From positions 1 to 64,000 of the forward strand of contig NZ_QKLW01000007.1 of assembly GCF_003208215.1 (NCBI RefSeq): 64,000 nt of DNA. Reading direction: 5' to 3'. The position numbers and the translations under genes are program-made. Shown one piece after another: positions 19,237 through 27,789 of this stretch (positions are counted from its first letter, which is position 1; each line of letters opens with the position of its first letter). The notes below the pieces were generated by a model. The model did not search any database, was not told where the DNA came from, and was given only the letters and a program-made list of their open reading frames with translations. This DNA comes from Marinomonas alcarazii (lineage in GTDB: Bacteria; Pseudomonadota; Gammaproteobacteria; Pseudomonadales; Marinomonadaceae).

Positions 19237-21216
19237 CTATAAAACACGCCCTTTCAATTGCACAACATTTGAATCAACCAACTGTTGATCTAACGCATTT
19301 TTCGCACTCCACACCAAATCCCCAATGCCATCGGTTGGCTGAAAATCGGTAGGTGCACTAATCAATATCTCACGTACTTTTTCATGGTCAAAATCGTGGC
19401 AAGCTTGATCCAGCTCTGCCATCGTTTTTTCGTAATCACACAAAGACAAGAACCGCTCATTAGCCGTCATAATACGCTTATGCTGGGTTTCTTCTACGCA
19501 ATCGCCAATCAACAACTCTTCAAAAAGCTTCTCACCAGGGCGTAACCCAGTAAACTGGATTTCAATATCGCCATTAGGGTTTTCAGGGGATTTCACTTCT
19601 AGTCCAGACAAACGAATCAGATTTTTTGCCAAATCGACAATCTTAACTGGCTCACCCATATCCAATACGAATACATCACCACCCTTGCCCATCGCGCCAG
19701 CTTGAATAACCAACTGCGCTGCTTCAGGAATCGTCATGAAATAGCGAATAATATCTGGGTGAGTAACAGTGATAGGCTGGTTTTCAAGAATTTGTTTTTT
19801 AAAGACAGGAATAACCGAACCAGACGAGCCAAGCACATTGCCAAAGCGTACCATACAGAAACGGGTAAATTTTTCTTGCTTAGCAGCTTTGTTTGCTTCT
19901 GCTTCAGCCAAAGCTTGCAAGCCCAACTCTGCCATGCGCTTGGTTGCGCCCATGACGTTAGTCGGTCGCACCGCTTTATCAGTAGAAATTAGTACAAAAG
20001 ACTCCACGCCACTCTCAATCGCCGCTTTGGCGCAGTAATAGGTGCCAAAGGCATTATTACGCACCCCTTCGACCACATTGTATTCAACCAATGGCACGTG
20101 TTTATAAGCGGCAGCATGATAAACCGTATTTACACCAAACGCCTTCATTGTCGATGCCAAGCGATTAATACGCTGAACAGAACCAATTAAAGGCACAATT
20201 CTGACATTAAAAGACTCTTGTTCAATAATTTCGGTCAGCTCTTTGTCTATCTGATACACCGCATATTCAGATACATCAAATAAAATCAATGTACTAGGCT
20301 GCTGAGCAATAATCTGACGACACAGTTCAGAACCAATCGAACCGCCCGCCCCCGTAACCATGACCACTTTACCAGAAATATTCGCCTGCATTAACGAAGC
20401 AACAGGTTCCACAACATCACGACCAAGCAAATCATCAACGGCCACATCTTGCAGTTCACTTACCTTGGCCTTGCCCGTAACAATGTCATTAAAATCTGGC
20501 ACAGTCAGTACTTCAACGGGATAAGGCATAAGCTGCTCAATGACTTGCTTACGTTCGGAACGGCTCGCCTTAGGGATAGCCAGCAACACCTTCTCGATAT
20601 CATATTTTTCAATCAGCTCGCCCACTTTATCGACATGATAAACAGGCACTCCCTGAATAATAGTATTCTCTAAAGATTGATCACGATCGATAAAACCCTT
20701 CACGCGATAACTAGACGCCTGACGAAGCGCCAAAGTCAGCTGTCGACCAGTGGATCCAGCGCCAAATACCAACACAGATTCAGAACCTTTTTGTGGCGCT
20801 TGCGTCAATAAACCACGGATCAAAACACGAGAGCCACCACACAACATAACCAAAAAAGGGAAGTAAATAATAGGCACAGTACGCGGAATGCTGGCTTCAA
20901 AAAAATACGCAAAAGAGGTAATGCTCAATGCCGAAATGGCAGCGCCCACTAAAATCGCACTAAACGCATGAAAAGTTAAATAGCGCAGAACCGCCCGGTA
21001 CAAGCCAAGCTTGATATTAACCAACAGCGTGACAGCAATAGTACCGATGAGAACAAACCAAACTGCATGCCCTTGGAAGCCGCTAAACTCGCCCAAACGC
21101 GCCCAGTAAGCAGAGATAAAAGCAAGGTAAACAAAAAAACTATCAACAGCAAGGCTAATAAGGCGCTTATAAAAACGAGGAAGAGACCAAATAAAATCCA
21201 ATTTTTTTACCATCAT
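19237..21216 (-). CDS. Membrane-bound nucleotide-sugar 4,6-dehydratase (CapD/WbpM/PglF type)
   Basis: This enzyme probably converts UDP-GlcNAc to a UDP-4-keto-6-deoxy amino sugar, the entry to UDP-QuiNAc, FucNAc or related sugars. It has four N-terminal membrane segments (about 15-115), a first Rossmann-like domain (VLVFGAGSTGRQLTLAL), and a catalytic extended SDR domain with MVTGAGGSIGSELCRQI, HAAAYKHVPLVEYN and STDKAVRPTNVMGATKR, where Met replaces the usual Tyr as in WbpM/CapD. Length, about 660 residues, is typical. The frame opens at a GTG (21222). The ATG at 21216 has AGG five bases upstream and is preferred; ATG 21213 is also possible. It is separated from the rest of the second cluster by a 450-base repeat region. 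Confidence 0.9.
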   Translation of the reverse strand: MMVKKLDFIWSLPRFYKRLISLAVDSFFVYLAFISAYWARLGEFSGFQGHAVWFVLIGTIAVTLLVNIKLGLYRAVLRYLTFHAFSAILVGAAISALSITSFAYFFEASIPRTVPIIYFPFLVMLCGGSRVLIRGLLTQAPQKGSESVLVFGAGSTGRQLTLALRQASSYRVKGFIDRDQSLENTIIQGVPVYHVDKVGELIEKYDIEKVLLAIPKASRSERKQVIEQLMPYPVEVLTVPDFNDIVTGKAKVSELQDVAVDDLLGRDVVEPVASLMQANISGKVVMVTGAGGSIGSELCRQIIAQQPSTLILFDVSEYAVYQIDKELTEIIEQESFNVRIVPLIGSVQRINRLASTMKAFGVNTVYHAAAYKHVPLVEYNVVEGVRNNAFGTYYCAKAAIESGVESFVLISTDKAVRPTNVMGATKRMAELGLQALAEAEANKAAKQEKFTRFCMVRFGNVLGSSGSVIPVFKKQILENQPITVTHPDIIRYFMTIPEAAQLVIQAGAMGKGGDVFVLDMGEPVKIVDLAKNLIRLSGLEVKSPENPNGDIEIQFTGLRPGEKLFEELLIGDCVEETQHKRIMTANERFLSLCDYEKTMAELDQACHDFDHEKVREILISAPTDFQPTDGIGDLVWSAKNALDQQLVDSNVVQLKGRVL

Positions 21217-21278
21217 GTACACCTATATGTACTAAAATTAAACATCATGTTTACTAACCATCCTTAAAAACTAACTTC

Positions 21279-21497
21279 CCCGTAGGTCAGATGAGCCGAG
21301 GCACGAGGTGTGATCTGACAATCCTCCCCAATCATTCCCCGTAGGTCAGATGAGCCGAGGCACGAGGCGTGATCTGACAATCCTCCCCAATCATTCCCCG
21401 TAGGTCAGATGAGCCGAGGCACGAGGCGTGATCTGACAATCCTCCCCAATCATTCCCCGTAGGTCAGATGAGCCGAGGAACGAGGCGTGATCTGACG
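21279..21497 (+). repeat. Four tandem copies of a 59-bp REP-containing unit
   Basis: CGTAGGTCAGATGAGCCGAG begins at 21281, 21340, 21399 and 21458, exactly 59 bases apart. Each unit has the palindromic element ending GTGATCTGACA and the spacer ATCCTCCCCAATCATTCCC. The copies are nearly identical, so the expansion looks recent. The last copy has GAGGAACGAG in place of GAGGCACGAG. Confidence 0.9.
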
Positions 21498-21666
21498 CAT
21501 AACCTAATATAACCAATTACCCGTAGGTCGGCCTTTAGGGCGACAAAAACGTCTATCTACAAATATAAAAACGCAATACTAGAACGCAACCTACACCAAA
21601 CCTAAGTAAAAACGTTTTACGTAAAACTTGCAAATAATGTGCATTAAAAATTGCAATAAACAATAC
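21498..21666. other. Intergenic region with a degenerate second-family REP
   Basis: At 21522-21548 GTAGGTCGGCCTTTAGGGCGACAAAA resembles the REP family found near 32374 and inside the nuclease gene at 34724. The sequence TACGTAAAAC lies near 21618. No gene is seen. The region lies upstream of the capD-like gene and after the last gene of the sugar-transferase operon. Confidence 0.5.
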
Positions 21667-22227
21667 TTACCCTTTCACTCTATCGCCCGACCCACTGCCC
21701 GTTACTGTCTTGATGATATAAGAAAAATACAATTTCAATGACAAACTCTGAATCATCTTCGCATCGGTTTCCGCCAGCAACTCAGGTGTCGACATATCAA
21801 TATCTGAAATCTGCGCCAACCCAGTAATACCAGGACGCACGTCAAACACGCCTTTTGCATCGCGCGCTTGAGTCAATTCCGTTTGATTAAACAACCCAGG
21901 ACGCGGGCCAACCAAGCTCATTTCACCTTTTAACACATTCCAAAGCTGCGGCAGTTCGTCCAATTTAGTTTTACGTAAAAAACCGCCCAAAGGCGTAATA
22001 GAACTGGTAGAGGCCAAATGACTCGCCACCGACGCCGTATCCACCGACATAGTACGAAACTTCACCAAAACAAACGGCTTTTTGTTACGGCCTACGCGCT
22101 CTTGACGAAAGATAGGTGAGCCTGTGTCAAATAAGCCAATCAGATAAATCACCAACAACACAGGTGAGCCACACACCAAGCCCAACAAAGAAAACACCAA
22201 ATCCAATAACCTAATCATTTCATTCAA
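21667..22227 (-). CDS. Short phosphoglycosyltransferase (PglC-like sugar transferase)
   Basis: A 186-residue monotopic enzyme that starts a glycan on undecaprenyl phosphate, typically with a diacetylated or 6-deoxy-HexNAc phosphate. It has one N-terminal hydrophobic hairpin (about 8-30), then [21 protein letters not shown], the catalytic [19 protein letters not shown] and LVGPRPG, and [10 protein letters not shown]. It lacks the large N-terminal domains of the WcaJ-type protein at 4120-5553. It is the second initiating transferase in the window and lies next to a 4,6-dehydratase and a reductase that could supply its donor. GGA lies just before the ATG. It is the last gene of the second cluster's operon. 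Confidence 0.9.
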   Translation of the reverse strand: MNEMIRLLDLVFSLLGLVCGSPVLLVIYLIGLFDTGSPIFRQERVGRNKKPFVLVKFRTMSVDTASVASHLASTSSITPLGGFLRKTKLDELPQLWNVLKGEMSLVGPRPGLFNQTELTQARDAKGVFDVRPGITGLAQISDIDMSTPELLAETDAKMIQSLSLKLYFSYIIKTVTGSGSGDRVKG

Positions 22228-22235
22228 TCCAATTT

Positions 22236-23177
22236 TTAATCTTTTTTCTTCGCTGCCAAGGCAAATCCATGCTCAACAGAATAAGGCGGAACCCAATCAA
22301 GCGTTTTTTTAGTGTGCTCGATGTCGAGCTGCAAAGACCCAACCAAGCGATCCACCACGGCCTCTTTCTTAAAAAGCTTGTCCGCCAATTTGAAACACCA
22401 GACTGGCACAGGGAGCGATAAATTTGCTTTACCCTGAACCTTGGCCATCAAAGCAACCATTTGAGCCGTGGATAAATCATGATCATCCGATACCAAAAAC
22501 ACTTGGTTTGCCGCGTTGGGGTGATCAATACACACCTTAATCAAATCCACCAAATTATACACAGAAACTAAGCTGCGTTTATTCTGATTAATCGATCGAA
22601 ATGGTAAGGGAAAACCTTTACCAACCAGTTTCATCAGAGACGCAAAATTGGCTTTTACACCTTCACCGTAAACCAAAGGCGGGCGGATAATCACAATCTC
22701 CATGCCCGTTTCTTTGCCTAGTGCCAATAACTGCTCTTCTGCTTCGGATTTAGACATGCCGTAAGGGTCTTCTGGGTTACGCATATCAGAAGCCGTAAAG
22801 GGTTTACGATCCGAAGTAGATTCACCGTTTACCTTAATCGAACTCAAAAAGATAAACCGCTTAACACCCGCCTCTGCCGCTTGGCGAGCTAGATTTAACG
22901 TACCTTCAGTATTGACGACGCGAAACTCAGCAAGCGGATCAGAAGAGGAGTCATTCATGATATGGACGCGGGCGGCAAGGTGGATGACAACCGATACTTT
23001 ATCCAAAGCTGATATATAGCTAGAACTACCATCCAGCAGCATCTGAAAAAAAGCGTGTCGATTTTGCATTAGAGGTGTGCGTCCAACGAGAACAAGCTCT
23101 TTTCCACCTAGCTTTTTTAGGAGTTGGCAACCTACAAAGCCACTGACACCCGTTAGTAAAACACGCGAAGTTATCAC
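22236..23177 (-). CDS. NAD-dependent epimerase/dehydratase, possibly a 4-reductase for UDP-QuiNAc or FucNAc
   Basis: A 313-residue extended SDR with LLTGVSGFVGCQLLKKL, HLAARVHIMND, FLSSIKVNGEST and the catalytic-site YGMSKSEAEEQL. This matches the WbpV/WbjF/WreQ-like group, which reduces the 4-keto group of UDP-4-keto-6-deoxy-HexNAc. That role fits the nearby CapD-type dehydratase and PglC-like transferase but is inference; a plain 4-epimerase is also possible. The start is GTG, with GAGGGGGG as ribosome binding site, and it overlaps the stop codon of the upstream transferase (TAGTG). Confidence 0.78.
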   Translation of the reverse strand: MITSRVLLTGVSGFVGCQLLKKLGGKELVLVGRTPLMQNRHAFFQMLLDGSSSYISALDKVSVVIHLAARVHIMNDSSSDPLAEFRVVNTEGTLNLARQAAEAGVKRFIFLSSIKVNGESTSDRKPFTASDMRNPEDPYGMSKSEAEEQLLALGKETGMEIVIIRPPLVYGEGVKANFASLMKLVGKGFPLPFRSINQNKRSLVSVYNLVDLIKVCIDHPNAANQVFLVSDDHDLSTAQMVALMAKVQGKANLSLPVPVWCFKLADKLFKKEAVVDRLVGSLQLDIEHTKKTLDWVPPYSVEHGFALAAKKKD

Positions 23178-24007
23178 TATTGCCCCCCTCTTGGATCAAA
23201 CCTCTTTATTAAACCCTCAAGAGCTTTTCTAGCCTTTAATGGCAGTAATGCTTTGACTACAGGATAAAAAACTCCGATATGCGCTTTCGCACCTAATGAG
23301 AGAGCTCGACACCCTTTATAGCCAATGATTGCTTGTTGCCACGACACTTTCAGACTATTTCTAGCGTAGGTATTATCAGTAATTCTATAGCGAATTAAAG
23401 CCTCGGGGATATTTGCAAAATAGGCACCATTTCGAGCACAGCGAAACCATAAATCATAATCTTGCCGCCGCTTTAAGGTTTTTGAGTAAGAACCTGCTTT
23501 AAGTACAACGTCTTTTTTGAACATAACAGATGGATGAATTAAAGGGCATGACCATATCAATGCATGAATTTCCTCCATGACGAGGGGCACTTTACGAACG
23601 TCAATTGTAGCTCCGGTCGCATCCATGTCTTCAGCATAACTACCAACTATATCAATATGTGGGTTTTGCGTTATAAAGTTTAGCTGACGGGTGAATCGCT
23701 CCGGCAAAGCGATATCATCAGCATCCATACGTGCAACTAAATCAAACTTACATAGCTGTAAACCTTCATTTAACGCATACCCCAGACCAACATTATGAGG
23801 TAAACGAAGTACTTCAATTATGTCATTGAACAGCTGCTGGAAATAAGTAATAACTCCTTCTAACTCAGACCCTAACGGGCCATCAGCTACTAGTATCAGC
23901 TGTGTAGGCTTTACCGTCTGTTCACATAGAATGCTGGATAAAGATTGACGTAACCACTGCGGATTTTCCTTTGCATAAACGGACATTAGCACTGAAAAAG
24001 CTATCAT
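23177..24007 (-). CDS. Family-2 glycosyltransferase (AmsE-like)
   Basis: A 276-residue transferase with FSVLMSVYAKENPQWLRQSL at the N-terminus, QLILVADGPLG, LPHNVGLGYALNEGL and the DXD motif ARMDADDIALPERF. This is the AmsE/WaaE-like branch of GT2 used in amylovoran and related glycans. It overlaps the upstream asparagine-synthase-like gene by four bases (ATGA) and the downstream epimerase by one, so the genes are tightly coupled. The sugar transferred is not predictable. Confidence 0.85.
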   Translation of the reverse strand: MIAFSVLMSVYAKENPQWLRQSLSSILCEQTVKPTQLILVADGPLGSELEGVITYFQQLFNDIIEVLRLPHNVGLGYALNEGLQLCKFDLVARMDADDIALPERFTRQLNFITQNPHIDIVGSYAEDMDATGATIDVRKVPLVMEEIHALIWSCPLIHPSVMFKKDVVLKAGSYSKTLKRRQDYDLWFRCARNGAYFANIPEALIRYRITDNTYARNSLKVSWQQAIIGYKGCRALSLGAKAHIGVFYPVVKALLPLKARKALEGLIKRFDPRGGQ

Positions 24008-25293
24008 CTGAGCAACAGAGCCTCGATGTCAGATTTTGACATACCTTGACCAAGACAAAATCCATAGAGATTTAATAGCTCGAGATATGCTCGCTTTTTA
24101 ACGTACTCTGGTAGCAATCGATTACTATCGATTATCTGAATCAGATTAGAAGGTACAATTGCGGCCAATATGTTTGCCTTAAAAGATGGCATATCTAAAT
24201 CGAAATACAAATCAACGCCTCTTTTTTGCTGCTGCCAACCTAACTTGTTTTCCAACAGTTGACGCAACGCCACTTTATTTGTTAAAAGAGAAAAATCAAA
24301 CTTTGCCACTTGAGGCAAATTAAATACATAATTTGCCAGCGATGGCTCTATCCATGGAAATACAATAGCAGCACCAAGGTAATTAGCTGAAGTGATGGTT
24401 TTCCCCATCATACACTGATGATCGTGAAAAGAACCTCGTGAAAAAGCTCTGAAGTCAATGAAAGATAATGCTTCTGTATCAGCTTCTATTTTTGAAAAGT
24501 ATGCATTTAAATCATAACTTGCACTAATAGGATAAAAACAAGCCAAAGCAGACAAATCTCCATGTGATTCAGCTGGAGAACGTAAATACCACTTAAAACT
24601 ACGACTAAAAGGAGGAAGTAAACGCCACAACCCTAGCTTAGCCAACCTAAAAGATCGAATCTGATTTTTTGACGGTAAATAACCAAAAGTTTCATCATTA
24701 CCAAGTCCATCAACAACTAAATAATCAATTGGATTAAAATTATTTTTACTAAAAAATGTCTGTAAACCAAATAAAAAGAACAAAAACCCCTGATCTAACA
24801 CTGGAGTTTTCATTTCTTTACATGCCGCTAGAAATGTTTCTTTATCAAAGCCCGTTAAGATTTCATCAACTTCGACAAAGTGTGCTGTATGCCCAAGCCT
24901 ATTACAGGTCGAGGATATAAAATTTTTCAGTTGTTCATCATCACGCCTTAAAAAAGTAATGGTGTCAATTTTTCTCCCCAAGTAAGCATAAGCTAATGCT
25001 AAGCTCATAGAATCTTTGCCATCACTCAGTAACAACAAAGGTCGTTTACCACGATCGCCACCACCTAATGTTTCTGAAATTTTTTCTAGCAAAACATCAT
25101 CATTAGCAATACTATCACCTGCATAAAAATCAGATCGCATACGGTATGGATACATTTTAAAGTCTTTCACACCTTGCTTCGATAATACGCCATTTTGATC
25201 AGTATTTAATATGCTATAGGGACAAAGCATATGCTTTGCAAAGGTAGCAATATGCCTTCTACTAATTTTACTTTTCAATTCATCATTACTCAT
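24004..25293 (-). CDS. Asparagine-synthase-like PP-loop ATPase without glutaminase domain
   Basis: This protein of about 429 residues carries an ATP-pyrophosphatase PP-loop LLSDGKDSMSLALAYAYLG near residue 90 and a second motif VVDGLGNDETFGY where asparagine synthetases have SGxGADE. There is no N-terminal catalytic Cys and the first 80 residues do not look like an Ntn glutaminase. It should adenylate a carboxylate and add an amine, from free ammonia or an amino acid. In polysaccharide clusters such proteins are linked to uronic-acid amides (WbpS-like); the actual substrate is unknown. The open frame continues 23 codons upstream. ATG 25293 is chosen to limit overlap with the upstream GT4 gene to eight bases. 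Confidence 0.75.
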   Translation of the reverse strand: MSNDELKSKISRRHIATFAKHMLCPYSILNTDQNGVLSKQGVKDFKMYPYRMRSDFYAGDSIANDDVLLEKISETLGGGDRGKRPLLLLSDGKDSMSLALAYAYLGRKIDTITFLRRDDEQLKNFISSTCNRLGHTAHFVEVDEILTGFDKETFLAACKEMKTPVLDQGFLFFLFGLQTFFSKNNFNPIDYLVVDGLGNDETFGYLPSKNQIRSFRLAKLGLWRLLPPFSRSFKWYLRSPAESHGDLSALACFYPISASYDLNAYFSKIEADTEALSFIDFRAFSRGSFHDHQCMMGKTITSANYLGAAIVFPWIEPSLANYVFNLPQVAKFDFSLLTNKVALRQLLENKLGWQQQKRGVDLYFDLDMPSFKANILAAIVPSNLIQIIDSNRLLPEYVKKRAYLELLNLYGFCLGQGMSKSDIEALLLR

Positions 25294-26407
25294 ATTTTTG
25301 TACCAGTTCACGATAGAGCTGTTGATAGTTAGTAGACATTGCTTTACTACTAAAATGCTCATTTACAACGACGAAGGTGGCATCTGCCATATAATTCTGC
25401 TCAACTTTTACTAGTTCCACAAGCTTGTCATATAAGTCATTGTGACTTTCAGTTTCAAAAACAATACATCCGTCCGGGTTCAGTGAGTGTATCTCGTTAT
25501 GGGGTGCAATGTCAGACAGAATAGATGGTAGACCGCATGCCATAGCCTCAAGAACTGCGTTAGGCATACCTTCAGCACGAGACGCAGATACAAAATAATC
25601 TGCCATTTGTAGGTAATCAGACACGTTACTCACTTTACCAAAAAATTTAAACTGCTGATTACCAGCCGCAATCTTTTCGCATTCATCTCTTTGCAGGCCA
25701 TCACCGATAAAAATCAACATATCCTCAGGATTCTTAGTTAAAAAGCGTTTAAAAGCAGTTGCAACTGTCACTGAATTTTTTCTGCTATCTTTACCTAAAG
25801 ATGATATCCATACCCTATTTTTTTCGCTAATACCGTATTGTTTTCTAAGAGATGTTTTTTGTTTTATATTGGCACGGTAAAACTTCTCAGTATCTACCCC
25901 ATTAAGTACTGTAACTGCATCAGTTATATCATAAGTTTGCTCGAGGTTATTGTTTACAGCGTCAGAAACTGCACATACACAAGCTACCTTCCTCAAAGCA
26001 AGTGATTGCCTATAAGCCATCCCCCGGCCGATAAAACGCCCATAAGTCATTGCAAAGTCAAGTTGAGGAAAATTACGAACAGTACAAACTACTGGTAATA
26101 ATTTTGCAAAATTAGACGCAAGAAGATCGCCTCTGTAACCTTGTGAATGTATAACCCTTGGCTTTTCAGATTCAACTATTGCTTGAACTTTTTTTTGAGC
26201 TAGAAATAAACCTTCTATTCGACTCAATTTTAGTTGATAGATCCTAATACCCAACATCTCAAAGTCAGCGAGTCTGCTCTGTGTCGGCTCTGGTGAAAGT
26301 GTTATTAATACAGGTGTGATATTTTCAGCAAGATTACTTAATATGTAATAAAGCTGAGATGTGGGCCCTGCTTTTTTTAAAGTCGATGTAATGTATAGAA
26401 CTTTCAA
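25286..26407 (-). CDS. Family-4 glycosyltransferase
   Basis: A 373-residue GT-B retaining transferase. The N-terminus MKVLYITSTLKKAGPTSQLYY is typical of donor-independent GT4 entry strands. VLNGVDTEKF and the C-terminal nucleotide-binding region with VSASRAEGMPNAVLEAMACGLPSI (the E-x7-E motif) are clear. It acts on a lipid-linked acceptor in the cytoplasm. The 217 bases upstream, to the wzy-like gene, are A/T-rich and hold no gene; a promoter may lie there but none is obvious. Confidence 0.88.
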   Translation of the reverse strand: MKVLYITSTLKKAGPTSQLYYILSNLAENITPVLITLSPEPTQSRLADFEMLGIRIYQLKLSRIEGLFLAQKKVQAIVESEKPRVIHSQGYRGDLLASNFAKLLPVVCTVRNFPQLDFAMTYGRFIGRGMAYRQSLALRKVACVCAVSDAVNNNLEQTYDITDAVTVLNGVDTEKFYRANIKQKTSLRKQYGISEKNRVWISSLGKDSRKNSVTVATAFKRFLTKNPEDMLIFIGDGLQRDECEKIAAGNQQFKFFGKVSNVSDYLQMADYFVSASRAEGMPNAVLEAMACGLPSILSDIAPHNEIHSLNPDGCIVFETESHNDLYDKLVELVKVEQNYMADATFVVVNEHFSSKAMSTNYQQLYRELVQKYE

Positions 26408-26624
26408 AAATAACCTCTAATAATACTAAATTGCAACCCATCCCTTAAATCTCTCAGAACCCAAGAATGGTGAAGATACAAAAACAAAACTTTCTTCAAT
26501 AACGGAAAGCATACTTTCAATGCGCTTGACTATTCAAAATCTAATTTCACTTGATTTTTTTTCACTTCAATATCAACACAAAAACTTAGAGCTTCAACTA
26601 ACAGCCATATAAATCAACTTAAAA

Positions 26625-27716
26625 CTATAACACACCATGAAAATCATACTCACTAAAACCACGCACATAAAGTAAAAAAAACAAATGAATCAGCGCATAA
26701 GAAAAAACGAATACAAATGATACTAACTTTTGCTTGAATAAAAACACTACGGCACTAGGTATTATAACTATCTCAACTACTCCCAATAAAGCAGAAACTC
26801 GACCAGATATAAAACCCAAATCATGAAAGCCAACTCTAATGATCATTGCACACAGAAGAAACAAACAAATAGACTCAAAAAACCTCACTCTTGTTTTAAG
26901 CAAGTCCCAGTAAATAAATAAAAAAACTGAAATCAATAAGTATTTAACATTAATAAAACCTAAATAACCTAAGCTATTTCCATACTGTGAGTTAGCTGAG
27001 TAAGCTTCAGCAGAGTCGGCACGTGGCACCCAGCCTGGCAACATACTATTTAAAATAATCTTACCTAAACCTAAATACCCAAACACGAGAGCACCCAAAG
27101 TTAAAACAATTATATACCATCGTTTAAACTTTAAAAATGACATAAAAAAAGGTAACAACATCCCAACAGCAGCAGTATGAAAAGTCATTGCAAAACATAT
27201 TGTAGAAAATGAGTAAATAAAACGTTTTTGAGCAAGAAAAAAAATAACTAAAAACACAAAGCTTGTAGCTATACCAAATCTAATTGCAACCATATAGTTG
27301 GTGAAAAAATCATACGAAAAAAATATAAGCAAAGATAAAAGCAAGAAATCAGTAACTTTTTTAACTGCAAAAAAATTAATAAGGGAAGTAACAAAGGCTA
27401 CCATTATAAAAAAAGAAATACTACTATCAGTAAAAGTACGTATAAAAACTATCAAAACAGCAAAGCCCGGCTCAAAAAAATAATCACCTTCAATAACTTG
27501 CTTCAACCCACCATCAAAAACCCCCTTAAATTCAAAAAAAATTGATTTATAGTTTAAATAATCAGCACCAACTTGGCTTGTTCTTAATCCTGCCAATAAG
27601 GTTAATGTTAAAAAAACAAAAAATGCGCTTATATCACGATTTTTTCTGTAATCTCTATCACTATGAAATAATGCAAGCACTGCAACAATAAAGAAAATAA
27701 AAAAGTAAGGCCCCAT
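26625..27716 (-). CDS. EpsG-family Wzy-like polymerase
   Basis: A 363-residue membrane protein with about ten segments. It has LAGLRTSQVGADYLNYKSIF near residue 45, a hallmark of EpsG-family Wzy proteins (Arg, then a D-Y motif), and MVAIRFGIATSFVFLVIFFLAQKRF with Arg ahead of a glycine-containing helix. It likely polymerises the repeat unit flipped by the Wzx at 29866-31104. The frame begins at a TTG six codons earlier; ATG 27716 is preferred. It is strongly A/T-rich. It is one of two Wzy-type proteins in the window. Confidence 0.75.
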   Translation of the reverse strand: MGPYFFIFFIVAVLALFHSDRDYRKNRDISAFFVFLTLTLLAGLRTSQVGADYLNYKSIFFEFKGVFDGGLKQVIEGDYFFEPGFAVLIVFIRTFTDSSISFFIMVAFVTSLINFFAVKKVTDFLLLSLLIFFSYDFFTNYMVAIRFGIATSFVFLVIFFLAQKRFIYSFSTICFAMTFHTAAVGMLLPFFMSFLKFKRWYIIVLTLGALVFGYLGLGKIILNSMLPGWVPRADSAEAYSANSQYGNSLGYLGFINVKYLLISVFLFIYWDLLKTRVRFFESICLFLLCAMIIRVGFHDLGFISGRVSALLGVVEIVIIPSAVVFLFKQKLVSFVFVFSYALIHLFFLLYVRGFSEYDFHGVL

Positions 27717-27789
27717 ATTAAAACACAACCCCAAAAAATAAAATTCAATAAAAAAGCCCTTTTAGAACTACATTTGACTACCCAAGCTT

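Noticed and set aside
18948..19352. 134-codon plus-strand frame
   Set aside because: It is a translation of the 51-bp tandem repeat running into the antisense of the capD-like gene.
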